From Bombardia bombarda (lineage: Eukaryota > Ascomycota > Sordariomycetes > Sordariales > Lasiosphaeriaceae), in contig JAULSR010000005.1 of the NCBI GenBank assembly GCA_030512295.1, positions 806,001 to 870,000 of the forward strand: a stretch of 64,000 bases of DNA, given 5' to 3'. The position numbers and the translations under genes are program-made. The stretch's first letter is position 1. Every line of letters starts with the position of its first letter. Of this stretch, positions 35,424 through 46,934 are shown one piece after another. The notes beneath the pieces were generated by a model that ran no database searches, was not told the DNA's origin, and worked only from the letters and a program-made list of their open reading frames with translations.

Positions 35424-38025
35424 CTATATGCCCGCATTCTCCCTAGCTTTGGCACTCGGCCGGGGAACCCGGCCACTCCTTGTCATCCCGGCCCTTGAAG
35501 GAGAGAGAGACCGAGTTTGAGTGGTCTTTTCGCCTGCAGGCTGTTTCTTCTTTCCTTTCTCTAAAGAAAGAAGTCTTCGTCGTTTTACTGTGCCCAATCT
35601 CAACTCTGATCTTGACTGAGTAGTAGATGCCTCAGCGGGTGCGGCGGAAGCCTCGCCAGCAGCCTTCCTTGACCTAACTGCCTCCACAATAGCTTCATCT
35701 TCAGTATCGGTAAGAGGCATTTCTAGGGCAGCTGACTTCCTTTTTCTTCCTATAGCCGGCGATGCCTTCTTCTTAGCTATAGCTCTCTTCCGGGCCGGGG
35801 GAGCGGGTGCCTCGCTGCCAGCCTCGCTGCCGGCCTCGTTGTCATCGATCTCAAAATGCGATAAGTTACGGCGAATATTTGGTTGCAGGCGCGGTGCCGA
35901 ACCCTTCGGAGGGCCGGGTTTCTTCTTCTTTCGTGATGCCTTCTTTTGTATTGTTTTCTTAGTAACCTTGAGGTTCTCCGTCGACTTGTTCAGTGAGTTC
36001 TTTGGCCGCCCTCGGCCTCGCCCTGCAACGCGGGGATCACGGAGGCGAAGACAATAGTCGTTCTCATCAAGCCGTAGTTGTAGATGCCAAAACTGCCCAA
36101 TATCGCCCAGCTTTAGTTCCTTTTTCTTCTTCAGCCGCTTGTATATCGTATGGCGGCAAGGGACACCAAATTGCAGGGGAGTAGTACAATTCTCATCGCA
36201 AGGCGCCAACGGTTGAGGATGATGGTTCTTTTTTGAAGGCATCGCCGCTCTGGCATATAGTAGTTCATCATTGATACGTTTAAGTGCTCTATGCGTAACC
36301 TGCATAGGTAACTCCCCGAATCCGTTGCGGCCGATATATTCTTTTCGTGAATAAATAGCTTGTCTGCTTAGCTCATCATTGAAGTTTTTATCTTGAGCCT
36401 CTACTAGGCTATGCGTAGCTTTGACGAGGGTGAAGACGTGACTTCTACTATTTAGAAGGTAGCTCTTGATGCTCATATTGTTCGCTTCAGCCGGTGAGGT
36501 GACCTTATAGCCGTAGTTGCGATATTTCTTGACATGGCATTCAGCCCATTGATCACGTAAAGGAAGCCAATATTCCTCGATATAATGAAGTATAGCTTCC
36601 TGATCCTCGAATTCAGTAGCGAACTCATTCCATTTGGCTGTGAAATCTGCTTCGGTAGGAGCGTATACTACATCTTAAAACATCTTGACGATACCGTTAT
36701 AATCGTGAGGAATCTCTTTCTTCTTTAAACGGCCGTAATTATCGTCATCTTCGTCATCGCCGTCATCGCTGTTATCGCTGTTATCGCTGTTATCGCTGTT
36801 ATCTTTGGGACTAGAACAACCTTCCTAAGATTCTTCATCGTCAGAAATATCGATGATTTTTCCTTTCTCTTTCTTCCACTTGCTTTTGGCTTTGCCCAAG
36901 ACGTTGCGTAGTAAATGCCAAATGCAGGTTTGTTGTTGGCTTTGAGGAAAAGCTTCCAAAAGAGCTGCTTTCAATTCCTTGCATTGATCAGTGATAATGA
37001 CAGCAGGTGCCCGTATTTTGTTTTCTTCGTCATCTTCTCTGATGCTTTTTATCGCTCCCGCTAGCCAATCAAAAGACTCTTTTGTTTCGTCATGAAGGAA
37101 GCCGAAATAAGCAGAATATAATGTACTAACATTGGTGACTCCTGAGCCTACAAGTAAAGGATAACCGTATCTATTGACTTTATACGTATTATTGAGGCAA
37201 AGAAGATCAGGGAACCGCCTCGTCATCTTAACGCTTTCCGGAAAAGTCCACACCAAGCCCTGAAGCTCATTTTCGTTCTCTGGGTGCATCTTTGCCTTCC
37301 AAATAGCTCCTTTCTCTTCAAGGAATTTCCAAGAAGCTCCTGTTGCAGTGTATCCATCGAGTTCTTCCTGTAATATATCTTGACGAAAGTTATAGATGTC
37401 TTTTCTGGTGTGGATAGATCCTAAGGCTAAAGACTTCCCTGGCTCGAATTCCCTAGTGTTTTGTAGCATCCTCGACTATTTTGATCGCTTCTTCAGTGAA
37501 TTTTCGGTGTACATAGTGCGCCGAAGGATGAATAGAAGCGGTGTGGTTGTGGGCTTGATGAAGGGGGTTGGTGTTAGGTTGAATATACCAGCCTTTATCT
37601 CTTAGGCATGCCAGCATCTTCCACTTGCACCCGCATTTACGGGAAGGTCGTGAACGTAATCCGACTCCCCGGGGAGTACGGGGTTCCCCAAATCTATCGC
37701 ATACAACATCGTATCTCGTATAGTTGCCGTGCTTCTTCTTCCTGGCCTTGGTACGAGTGACAGCAAACCCGTGATGCTTAGCCCAAGCATTCAGAGAGGT
37801 TTGAAGCTCTTCGATCGAGTTGGCGGGGCCAAATTCATCAGGGTTTGGATTCGGTATATAGGTGTAGGGAGGCCGATCAAACTCATCATCGCTACTATTC
37901 ATCACGTAGTTGGGATCTCGTTCAGGCGATGCGGGCGGTGCGGGCGGTGCGGGCGGTGCGGGCTGGGCGGGCGCCTCGCCCTCGAGATGCGCGCCCGGCA
38001 TCGTTAATCGGGGTATCGCGCGCAA
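35424..38025 (-). pseudogene. Broken MULE transposase (FAR1 / MULE / SWIM / AT-hook)
   Basis: Read from 38025 (or the Met at 38001), the first block has a FAR1-like region with the Cys pattern SRKCGCKWKMLACLRDKGWYIQ and HNHTASIH. The second block (about 37469-36825) carries the MULE core: RFPDLLCLNNTYKVNRYGYPLLV (first catalytic Asp region is altered), AVIITDQCKELKAALLEAFPQSQQQTCIWHLLRNV (second Asp). The third block (36476-35424) has a SWIM-like C..C..C-x-H (CDENCTTPLQFGVPCRHTIYK) and a GRGRGRPKN AT-hook. Stops interrupt it at 37455-37453 (TAG), 36827-36825 (TAG) and 36677-36675 (TAA), with a frame change near 37420-37450. Each stop is one C:G-to-T:A step from a Gln or Trp codon, in a CpA context as RIP would leave. 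A GTTATCGCT tandem encodes an Asn-Ser-Asp run near 36770-36805. It is not functional as it stands. Confidence 0.85.
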
Positions 38026-38300
38026 TCGGAATTGAAGCTTAAAAAGCTCAGGGACGATGCTTTCGAAGATGCTGAAGCTATATATCGAGTCAGAATTGGA
38101 TGGGGTATTTTTGGTGATGTTGTTGTAGACTTACGATGAGGTCCTTTTTGGTGCAAGGTGGTGTTGCCATGCAGGAATCTGGCTCTGGCTGACTTGCACC
38201 AAAATTGGACCTTTTTTTGGCCTGGCTAACTTGCAGTATAATTGAACCTGTTGCCTGGGACTATAGTGGTTGCAGTGGGCTACTAGCCTGTAAATTTATT

Positions 38301-38378
38301 CTCACATATAACCCTAACCCTGATGTGGGGGGGGGGATGCCCCCGGAGGAAAATGGGGGTGCCCCCGTAGCAATTTTC
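38301..38378. repeat. Right terminal inverted repeat of the MULE
   Basis: It ends CCCGTAGCAATTTTC and is the reverse complement of the left repeat, including the AACCCTAACCC telomere-like block. Its C/G run is two bases longer than the left copy's. Confidence 0.9.
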
Positions 38379-38387
38379 TTTTTAAAG
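38379..38387. repeat. Right target-site duplication of the MULE
   Basis: TTTTTAAAG, identical to 34947-34955 and directly abutting the right inverted repeat. Confidence 0.75.
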
Positions 38388-38755
38388 GTGGGTTTTGCTT
38401 GTTTGCTCTGAAAGCAGGGAAGGCAGCAACTCAATGACCGACAAACCACACAAACCGCATAAACCACACAGACGGGCTCTCGTACGTGCGATTCAACATC
38501 TATAAGTACGTCGGCTATCTAAGCCAGTAATTCTGACCCATAATTTTTCTCTCCAACTTTGCCATAACAGTCGTTTCTTACGCCAATGGTCCCAACAGAC
38601 TTTCAGCTCTTAGCTCTTTTCCACTCATCTGTCACCAGCCAGCTTCACTCGATACCTATCTTATCGACTCTCAAGAACGCATACTACTTACCAGCCTAGA
38701 CCAATAACGTTGAGTAGGTAATCATCACCGGCATACGCACCTCCATAGAGCAAAC

Positions 38756-40686
38756 ATGGCACCGCCTCATCCGCAATTCTTTCTAGTCAGACCCGACATA
38801 CAACACCCACACTCAACCAACCCGGAAGCCACAGTGACAGAACCGGGCCCCATCGTGCCTCTGATCCCAGTGGACCAACTCCCAGAATAGCTGGACATTG
38901 TTGGCGTCCCGCGCGAGCTGGGCCTAGAAGAGGTGGCCAGCATGTACAACCTCGGTATCATGGAGAGGAACGGCACGTACAAACTGAGGGTCATCGATGC
39001 TGATACTTTTGCTGCAATGACACCATCAGTGTCTTCAACTCAGTATTTGGGACAGAAGACAGCGAAGACGTCGACTGGCTCTGTGGATGAAGGTAGGCTT
39101 GTTGTTGACGATGCTGGCGTCCAGCCGGGCCGTTCGAGTATTAATGATGACGATGATGACAATTTAGACGTGGATTCTCAAGTCAGCAGCAGCGACAGTA
39201 TTAGCCTGATGGGCAGTGGTCACACCAAGCGGGGGACGAGAAGATACTATTCTGCTCCTTGCTCGCCTTGCTCTGCTGGCTCTGCTGGCTCTACTATCAC
39301 CAGGCTGACACCTTCACTGACTCCGCCATCTCCGTTCCTCTTCCGGTGTCTATTTCTCCTCCTGTTTTACCTACCTCTGGCAGCAATGGCGGCGATACAG
39401 TTACGGAGTTGCAGCTACCGCCAAGTCAGGATAAAGGCGACCTGGTCCTTACGCTGAGAATACATCTTGTAGACTAGATGAAGGCGCACTGGGATGGCCG
39501 TCATCGCCGGACCATAATGGTTGGTGATGAGATGGGCCACAAGGACCCGGATCCCGACCGCATTAAGGCTGAATGGGGTCCACGACCCATGGCCTTGGGT
39601 GTCTACGCAAACCTCAAGAACTGGAATGACATAGATTCCGCCGCCCTCATTTCCCGGCCCCCTATTCGACCCCTTATTCCTGTTGGCTTTGGCGTTGGCT
39701 CTGGTTCTGCTGCCACTCCCCCTGTCAAAACGCAGCCGACTGCCCATACGAAGCTTCCAAAGACAGTCAATCATTCGGCTACTACCACCGCCAACTCACT
39801 AAAATCTACAGCATCATCAGTGCCTCCTCAGACAATTACAGCAACAGCAACAGTTGAACCCAAGATCACCAGTATTCCCAAGATCACCAGTATTCCCAGC
39901 GCCACCACCACTACCACCACCACTACCACCAACAACAACAACAACAACAACGTCAAGGCAACCCCTCTTCCATCCTCGCCATCACCATCAACAGAAGAAT
40001 ACTGCCGCCACTGGTGCCACCACGGCACCTGCAAATGGGGTTCAGAATGCCGCTTCAAGCACGACATGCCGAGAACCTTCAAGGACCTCGTCAACGTAGG
40101 GCTCTTTGAGCTGACATTGTGGTGGATACTTGACAACCACTCCTCCTTTCTCGATCCTGGTAGTGATCCGCATTTAAGACCACCACAGCCTCTCAACCTG
40201 ATCCCCCAAGTCTGGAAGACCCGACTGGCAATGTAGATATAGTAATAGAAGTAGGCGTAGTAGCGGAGTTTGATGGGCACGCTATTGGGAAACACGATGC
40301 TTAACATTAATAGCAACAGCATCATCGTGAGCGACGAAGCGCACGAGGCGTTCAGCATGGACAAGCCAGTGAAGGAGGCTGCAAGGGATGAGGAGGATAA
40401 AGTGAGGAGGGTCAAGGTCCAGGAGGAAAACGGTGCGAGTGATGGATGTGGTATTCCTGTCGCAACGACAGCAACAGAAGCAGCAGCAGAGAATCGGGGG
40501 CTCAAGGCGTCGATGCACGCGCCGCTGCATGATGGGGATAGCGGGGAGGACAAGACGGGGGGGCTTTTGACGCTCAGTGGTACGCAGACCATTGTCCGAC
40601 CTGCTGCTGCGGTCAAGGGCAACGTGGTTGCTAGAGAAAGACAGCTTGTCGCTGCTGCGCAATACAGAACGGACTTGCTAGATTAA
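38756..40686 (+). pseudogene. Broken CCCH zinc-finger protein gene
   Basis: From the ATG at 38756 the frame reads MAPPHPQFFLVRPDIQ..VPLIPVDQLPE then TAG (38888) then LDIVGVPRELGLEEVASMYNLGI. It changes frame somewhere in 39230-39340, in the direction of one missing base; a G5 run lies at 39231-39235. It then reads ..DLVLTLRIHLVD, TAG (39475), MKAHWDGRHRRTIMVGDEMGHKDPDPDRIKAEWGPRP.., a Thr/Asn-rich linker, and a C-x8-C-x5-C-x3-H finger (EYCRHWCHHGTCKWGSECRFKHDMP). After KTRLAM come seven in-frame stops in 30 bases (40234-40263), then 137 more open codons in the same frame. The two isolated TAGs sit where Trp would read naturally. CCCH fingers of this kind usually bind RNA. The parts are clearly one ancestral protein, but I cannot exclude a shorter expressed gene from 39478 to 40236. 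Confidence 0.68.
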
Positions 40687-40849
40687 TTATTAAGATGTAA
40701 AAGAAAGAAAGAAACCAGAAAGCGAAATAAAAGGAAAAGGTCGCGATTACCATAAGTAATATTAATTTAAAATATCAATAATATAAACATATCCTTATTC
40801 GCCCGCTCACTCCTTATATACCTTAAGGTATCTTACGAATAAACCACCA

Positions 40850-41155
40850 CAAAAAAAATCAAACCAGCAAAAGCTCACCGGCCAACCCTTTCGAGGTGGC
40901 CGGCTACGAAACCCCCCCAAGGGGGGATTTACTTCGCGGGGGTGGGGGGTTCTTCCTCAATCAGCTCCAGTCACGGAGGGTGGAGCTAGGACTTAAGACC
41001 TCGGTGGTCTGCCTAGGTGAGAGATTATCCTCCTCACAGCGGCGCTCGGTAGCGGAGAAGAAAGATACCCCGACCAAGCTGGGAGTCGAACCTAGTGGTC
41101 TGCGAAAGGGGTAATTTCGTCAGGGACCCTACACCCGGCTACACCACAGTGACTA
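40850..41155 (-). mobile_element. Candidate tRNA-derived SINE
   Basis: Read on the minus strand, the 5' end is tRNA-like: an A-box-like TAGCCGGGTGT (41141-41131), a perfect 5-bp anticodon-type stem CGAAA/TTTCG around a 7-base loop with U at the expected position, and a Pol III B box GGTTCGACTCC (41092-41082) in a T-arm with 4 of 5 pairs. About 200 bases of unrelated body follow and end in a T-rich tail (GATTTTTTTTG near 40852-40862). The acceptor stem does not pair, so it is not a working tRNA gene. I could not find a convincing target duplication, and the ends are approximate. Confidence 0.5.
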
Positions 41156-42127
41156 GCTGTGGGCATTTTGTGCCGGGGGGTTGGTAAAAGGTGGTAAGTT
41201 ATTGGCACCTATATGTTTGATTTGAAGGGGGGTCTTGTCGCAGGGCAGGCAGTGAGAGTTCGATCTGGTGGTCTGGTGTCTGGTGACTGCCTGCCTGCCC
41301 TTGGCATTGACCACTCGAGAGTGGCTTGGAGTGAAGCTAGAGCGCAACTGTCTTCAGCGCTTGCCAGCGTGTGCTTTGGTGTTGAAGGTGTGCTTTGGTG
41401 TTGAAGCCACCGCTCGTGAGGCCGAGTTCTGGCTCAGTACCAGCACCAGTACCAGCACCATCATCGGCAAGGGCGCATGGAGCTCATCGCAATTGATGCC
41501 ACCACCCGATCACACTGACATGATAGATAATTCACAATGACCCTTCTGCTCCCCCCATACAAACTGCATTTTGCAGTGCACACAGTGCACACCATACCCG
41601 TTCACAGACATAAGCATTGGAACAAATATCGAGTTCTATGACAACCCAAGATCAAAAGCTGCAAACGAATAGATCAAAGCAAGCATTGAAAAGCTGCCAA
41701 ACTCTAGCTTGATTGCAACCATGTATTGACTTTTGCGAGAGCATGTCAGGCATTGTGCAGAGTATGTTTGTGCTTGCTACCATGACAGTGTCACCGGGGT
41801 TTTGGTCAAGATTGAACGGTAGCATCACCAGGAGTAGCACCACTTACCTCGAGTGTGTCCATGACGTAACAGAGCAAACAAGGGAACCCGCATGCCAGTG
41901 GAATGATCTCGGATGAATCACTTGAACATATTCACAAAACTGACTCCATACCAGCCCTTGGTGGTTTGTCGTCCCAATTCATGTCGTTGTGTTTGTGTCA
42001 CTGTTCAACAAGAAGTGATGGCGGCTGCCACCGATTTCTGCGTCGATTCGTAGAAAATAGAAACAAAAGCTTAGATATCGGCACCTATTGTGAGTCACGG
42101 ATAAAGTTTGTATTAACCGTGGTTCTT

Positions 42128-42199
42128 AAGCTTGGAGAAGCGATGAAGCTTGGAGAAGCGATGAAGCTTGGAGAAGCGATGAGGCTTGGAGAAGCGATG
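42128..42199. repeat. 18-bp tandem repeat, four copies
   Basis: Units of AAGCTTGGAGAAGCGATG, the fourth with one change (AGGCTTGG). In one frame they spell LGEAMK repeats within a short frame (41903-42211) that I do not accept as a gene. Confidence 0.85.
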
Positions 42200-43551
42200 A
42201 AGTTCGAATAAACCCGTGATAAGGCGCCGGCAGTGGCGCGGGTATAAAACGGTACGGTTGCAAAGAAACGTTTGTACGTTTGTTGTCAGGGGATCAGCCA
42301 CTAACGGTCGTCGCTTGCGGTACGTACCGATAAGCGGGTCTTCCCACGTGCCAGTGAGGGTTCCCATTGGCCAAGACCGATATCCCAAAAGTTCTTGGCG
42401 TTGTTTTAGCACGCAGCGCCTTTGAGTCTCAGGTCTCACCGTCTCGCGTTCTGGTGGTGTCTTGCTAGGATACCTTCTCAGCCTTCAGCCTGCCCCTGAC
42501 CACCACAAGTTCCTTTTACGCAAACCGCCAGCCCGTCACATTCATCGATTCGGATCAAAAAGGCTTTCCTTTTCTGCACGAGTCTGCAACAGGCTCTGGG
42601 GCAGACAAGCGCCTATCGACGTGTTGCGCCGGCTGACGACTTGGTCGGGCTGACCCGAACCCTGAGCCAAACCTGCAGATTGACTCCATCTACAACCAGC
42701 TTTACGGCACTTTAACACGCGGCGATACTTTATCATGAGCGACACGCCTTAAGCCCCTTTACCTTTTTTGTTGTTTTTTTCTTTCTTTTTCCTTCTCCCG
42801 GTGAGTGGCTGATATTCCTTTACACTTTTTCAACATCTTCGCATCTCTTTCTCACCTCCCCCTTGTTTTCCCAATGTGCGAAATCCATCGTTGCGACTCG
42901 ACCCAGGTACAATGGCCGCACCAAGTGGCACATGCCGTAGAACGTCACATGAAAATCAGTTTCCCACAAATTTGCTTCACAATTCTGGCAATACCATCAT
43001 GACACCCTATGCCACGAGACGCACCTCACTTCCTTACCTAGCCCGCCCACCTCATCCACTATCAAAGCATCAACGGGTTCTCAAATGGCTCGACGAGGTT
43101 GCATTTCCAGAGGATTGGCAAGTATAGTTCAGCGTCGAGCACTTGTCGCTTATCTTTACTTTTCCATTTCGGTCTTCTCTACACACTCACCATTCGATTT
43201 CATTTTCGATTGATCAAACGTCAAACTAATTTGATCATAGCGAAGCCGGGGCTGCTCCAGGAGACAGCTTGTACTGGGAAGCATTGGAGTGTGAAGCCTG
43301 GATTCGGGACTCACCGGCCTTTCGTGTTATCACCGTGTCGGGGAGCGGTTATTACACTGATCGCTGTTTGACGGGCTCTGAAGCAACCCCGCTGTCATCT
43401 AACCAACAGCAAAGTCCAGACGAATCTCCCCTCTTCTGGAATAGTACGGACACCCTCACAGTGAAAAGACCAGACTCCCCATACCCTGGAAACTATAGCC
43501 ATTCGCAATATCGACACCAGTATCCCAACAGATCAAGGGCCATCCTCCATC

Positions 43552-45548
43552 ATGTCACACCTATCAGTATGGGGCTCCGAGTTGTCGAGCGCCAAGCAGA
43601 AGGCAATGGAGGATGCCAAGAAGATGCAAGCTTCCGTCCTGGAGGAGTGCAGGAAATCCGGCAAAGATATGCCCCCCTATGTGCTGCAGGAACTCATCGG
43701 CAAGGGGAGCTTCGGCCGCGTCTACAAGGCGACCGACCCGGACAAATCCCAACAAGTCATTGCCGTCAAGATCATCGACATTGAAGAGAGCGACACCCAG
43801 AACCCCAAACTAGCCGACACATACAGCGAGTTCATGAAGGAGATCAACACCCTCAAACTTCTCAGCGCCAGCGGGGCCAAGAACATCAATCACGTCCTCG
43901 ACGTTCTCCCCGTCGGGCAGGCTATGTGGATGGTGACAGAGTACTGTGCCGGAGGAAGCGTGGCCACTCTGATGAAACCCACCGCGCCAGGTGGCTTGCA
44001 GGAGAAGTGGATCATACCTATCCTGCGCGAGGTGGCCGAGGCCATCTACTGGGTGCACAAGGAAGGCATCATACACCGCGATATCAAGTGCGCAAACGTG
44101 CTTGTGACGGAGACGGGAAGTGTGCAGCTGTGCGACTTTGGCGTCGCCGGGATCATCGAGACAAAGCTTGACAAACGCTCGACTTTTATTGGAACTCCGC
44201 ATTGGATGGCGCCCGAGCTCTTTGACCCCGTACCGAGCTATAGCACACCCGTCGACATATGGGCCTTTGGATCCTTGGTTTTTGAGATCGCCTCGGGGCT
44301 CCCTCCAAATGTCATGGCCGGCTTCAACATTCCCCAGCTTGGCAACTACATTAAGAACCACACACCGCGTCTGGAGGGCGACTTGTATTCGCCCCAGATC
44401 AAGCACCTGGTGGCTTTCTGTCTTGTAGAAGACCCGGCCCAGCGCCCGACCATCGAGGAGGTCAAGAAGCATCCCTTAATATATGACACGAGTGCCGACT
44501 ATCCTACATCCAGCCTAGCAAATCTCGTCAAGGGCTACAAGCTATGGGAAGACCAGGGCGGAATCAGAAGGTCTCTTTTCGCGCCCGGCGGCGCGCAGGG
44601 GCCGTCTGACTACGCGTCTACTGCTCTGTCTAACGACGACTGGAACTTTAGCTCAACGGTTGGCTTTGACCAGATGGTGATGGAAACGGACGCACGGGCG
44701 GTCTTTGATGTTTATGGAACAAACGTCGACTTTGACTACGAGGAGGCCACTCGACCAGCCCCAAAGCCCAAGCCAACAAGGCGCAGGCAACCCCCCCAGC
44801 TCCAGGCGTTCAGAGCACCCCTGGAGAAGATATTCGACCCCAACACCATTTCAAACTACGAGGAGAACGCGCGCGCCTACTACGGCAGACCGCCGCCACC
44901 GCCCACTGAAGCGTCTGATACTACCGACTCTGATCTCCCGCTGCGGGACAACTCGCAACACAACGCCACACGAGAGTCGCTCATCGACCTGGACGCGTCC
45001 CTCCACGGCGAGGCCGACATGGACACCATCAAGGCGAACGGCCCGCGCGGGACGATCGAGCAGCCCGAGTACGAGTACGACGACATGGACATAAATACTG
45101 CCCATCAAGCCGACTACTCCAAGCCGCCGCTGAGCGACCCGGCCGAGCTCAACAACACTAACAACCGCCGCACCCAGGACTGGAAGTTTCCTTCCATGGC
45201 GCTGCCGCCGGCGTCAGCCAATCCCGAGATGTCGCGGTTCCCCTTTCACGAGGAGCGCGAGCAGCTGGATAGTATACAGGAATCGCGGCGGCAGCTCAGC
45301 TTGTCAACGATAGCATCTTCAACAGCATCATTTCCCGAAGAACAGCGAGAGCGGTCCAGCACCAGCATGTCATCAAGACGCGACGAGCCCTCGGCATGGA
45401 AGTTCCCAACCATGAAACCAGCACCCGCAGCTGAAGAGCGGCCATACCAGCAGCAGCGGTCCGGGTCAAGCATGTCGTCGTTCCACTATCTGGATGAATC
45501 AGACCGGCGACGACCGAGCATGTCATCGTCATTCTCGTTTGGACAGCC

Positions 45549-45588
<40 letters not shown>

Positions 45589-46934
45589 CAGCAGTATCAC
45601 CACGAAAACAGCAATAGCATGTCATCTGATAGCAACAGCATTAGCAATATGGGGGCGTCACGTCCACCCCTGATCCACCATCCGACCGACCCGTCGGCGC
45701 TGCACTCCATGGTCGCCTACGACATGCGGCCCTCGGGGAACAACCTCCAGGACAACCGCATGTCGATGGGCAGTCTGATTGACTTGGACGAAAGCATGGT
45801 GATGCCCGAGTTTGGCGTCGGGGCCGGGATCGGCGTCGGGACGAGGCCGTCGACGGCGAACTCGGACGTTAGCGGCTCAGAGATGGGCGGGTGGGGCGGG
45901 AGCGGTGGGATGGCGAATCCGTTTGATCTGGAGAGGCATGCGAGCTTGTATCAGCCGTTTGGTCAGGGGCAGGGTCAGGGGCTGTCTGGCGGGGCGGTGA
46001 GGGAGCCGAGTATTTATATTAGTGATGATAGTGACTTTGCGCGGTTGGGGGCGGGGTTTGGTGGGGAGGAAGGGCAAGAGGGGGGAGGGAAGAGCGCGAA
46101 GAGCGGGAGGATGGGGAGGAAGGGGAGGAAGGGGAGGAAAGGGAGGAAGGGGAGGAGGGCCGGCCGGAGCAGCAGGAGAATAATGGGTATGGACAGGAGC
46201 AGCAGCGGGGGCATGGGCTTGAGCAGGGGCAGGGCCAGCAGAGCAATGGGATACCAAATTTTCCTATCAGCGACAGCCAGAGTCTGGATGGTAGTGGCGG
46301 TGGCGGAGCTGGTGGTCGTACCCGCGGCAGGGGTAGGTCCCAGGCGACGAATGCGACGAATGCTACTGCTGTGCATCAGTATCATGGGCGGAATGGCAGC
46401 TATGGAGAGGATGACGGCTACTCGACTACGAATAGCGAGTACAACATGGGTACTGCTGCTGGTACTGGTACTACGAATACTACGGTGGATGATCGCGACA
46501 GGCGAACGAGGGTGCGGAGCGCTATACGCCAGCCTACGCAGAAGCTGAGTATCAGCAGCAGTTTGTGGAGCATGAATGGAGGAGATGGCAGCGGAAATGG
46601 TATCTTGGTGAACGGCTACGGTCATGGTCGTGGCTATCGAGGTGATGGGAGTACCAGGAGCGGAAGTGGTGGGAGCGGGAGCGGGAGCGGGAGTTTGAGT
46701 GGCGGTGGTGGTGGTGCGTTGGATATGCCGATGCCGGGGGTGCCGGAACCGCCATTAGCGAGGGTGATGCAGGGGCTGGCGAGTCGGGACGAGGTGCGCG
46801 ACGATGTCATGAGGCTGCTGGCGAGCTTCCAGGAGCATTTGGCGTTTGCCAACGCGCGGCTGTCGGCGCTGCCGGTGAGAGCGGGGAGGAGGGGGAGTGA
46901 CCAGGTCAATGCTGGGGCTGGGGCGGTGGTGTGA
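43552..46934 (+). CDS. Germinal-centre/Ste20-type kinase, one-base frame break
   Basis: A single exon; with one base restored it is 1127 codons. After the N-terminal MSHLSVWGSELSSAKQKAMEDAKKMQASVLEECRKSGKDMPPYV the kinase domain spans about residues 44-310: GKGSFGRVYKA (P-loop), AVKIIDIE (catalytic Lys), HRDIKCANVLV (catalytic loop), DFGVAG, STFIGTPHWMAPELF (GCK signature), VDIWAFGSLVFEIASG. A long disordered tail follows with a Q16-like tract (near 45548-45597) and Gly/Ser repeats, ending in a short helical segment (LARVMQGLASRDEVRDDVMRLLASFQEHLAFANARLSAL). GCK-III kinases act in polarity and septation signalling; within filamentous fungi it most resembles the MST-1 group, which I hold loosely. 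The frame breaks at the G6 run 46080-46085. One extra base turns a basic GRKGRKGRK run into an acidic EEREEREDGEE run and connects the 46371-46934 block. Confidence 0.85.

Larger units (their letters stand above)
34956..38378 (-). mobile_element. MULE-type DNA transposon (degenerate), 3.4 kb
   Basis: The element is bounded by ~75-bp terminal inverted repeats and a 9-bp direct repeat. It carries on the minus strand the remains of one transposase gene with a FAR1-type DNA-binding region, the MULE transposase core, a SWIM-like zinc-knuckle region and an AT-hook-like basic tail. Several stops and a frame break show it cannot encode transposase as it stands. An internal 16-bp inverted repeat (35341-35356 with 35391-35406) encloses two direct copies of a GAGCCAAARATGCG unit. 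It is inserted between the deaminase-like gene and a broken CCCH zinc-finger gene. Confidence 0.88.
40687..43551. other. Repeat-rich intergenic region before the GCK kinase
   Basis: The first 170 bases are AT-rich. A SINE-like element follows (about 40850-41155). Four 18-bp units lie at 42128-42199. The 42.4-43.5 kb part is CT-rich and probably includes the kinase promoter and leader. The small frames here show no domains. Confidence 0.5.

Noticed and set aside
39828..40622. 264-codon minus-strand frame
   Set aside because: Low-complexity Val/Leu/Ser runs opposite the Thr/Asn linker of the CCCH gene.
43269..43784. 171-codon frame overlapping the kinase start
   Set aside because: Runs out of frame through the conserved kinase N-terminus; its own sequence has no motif.
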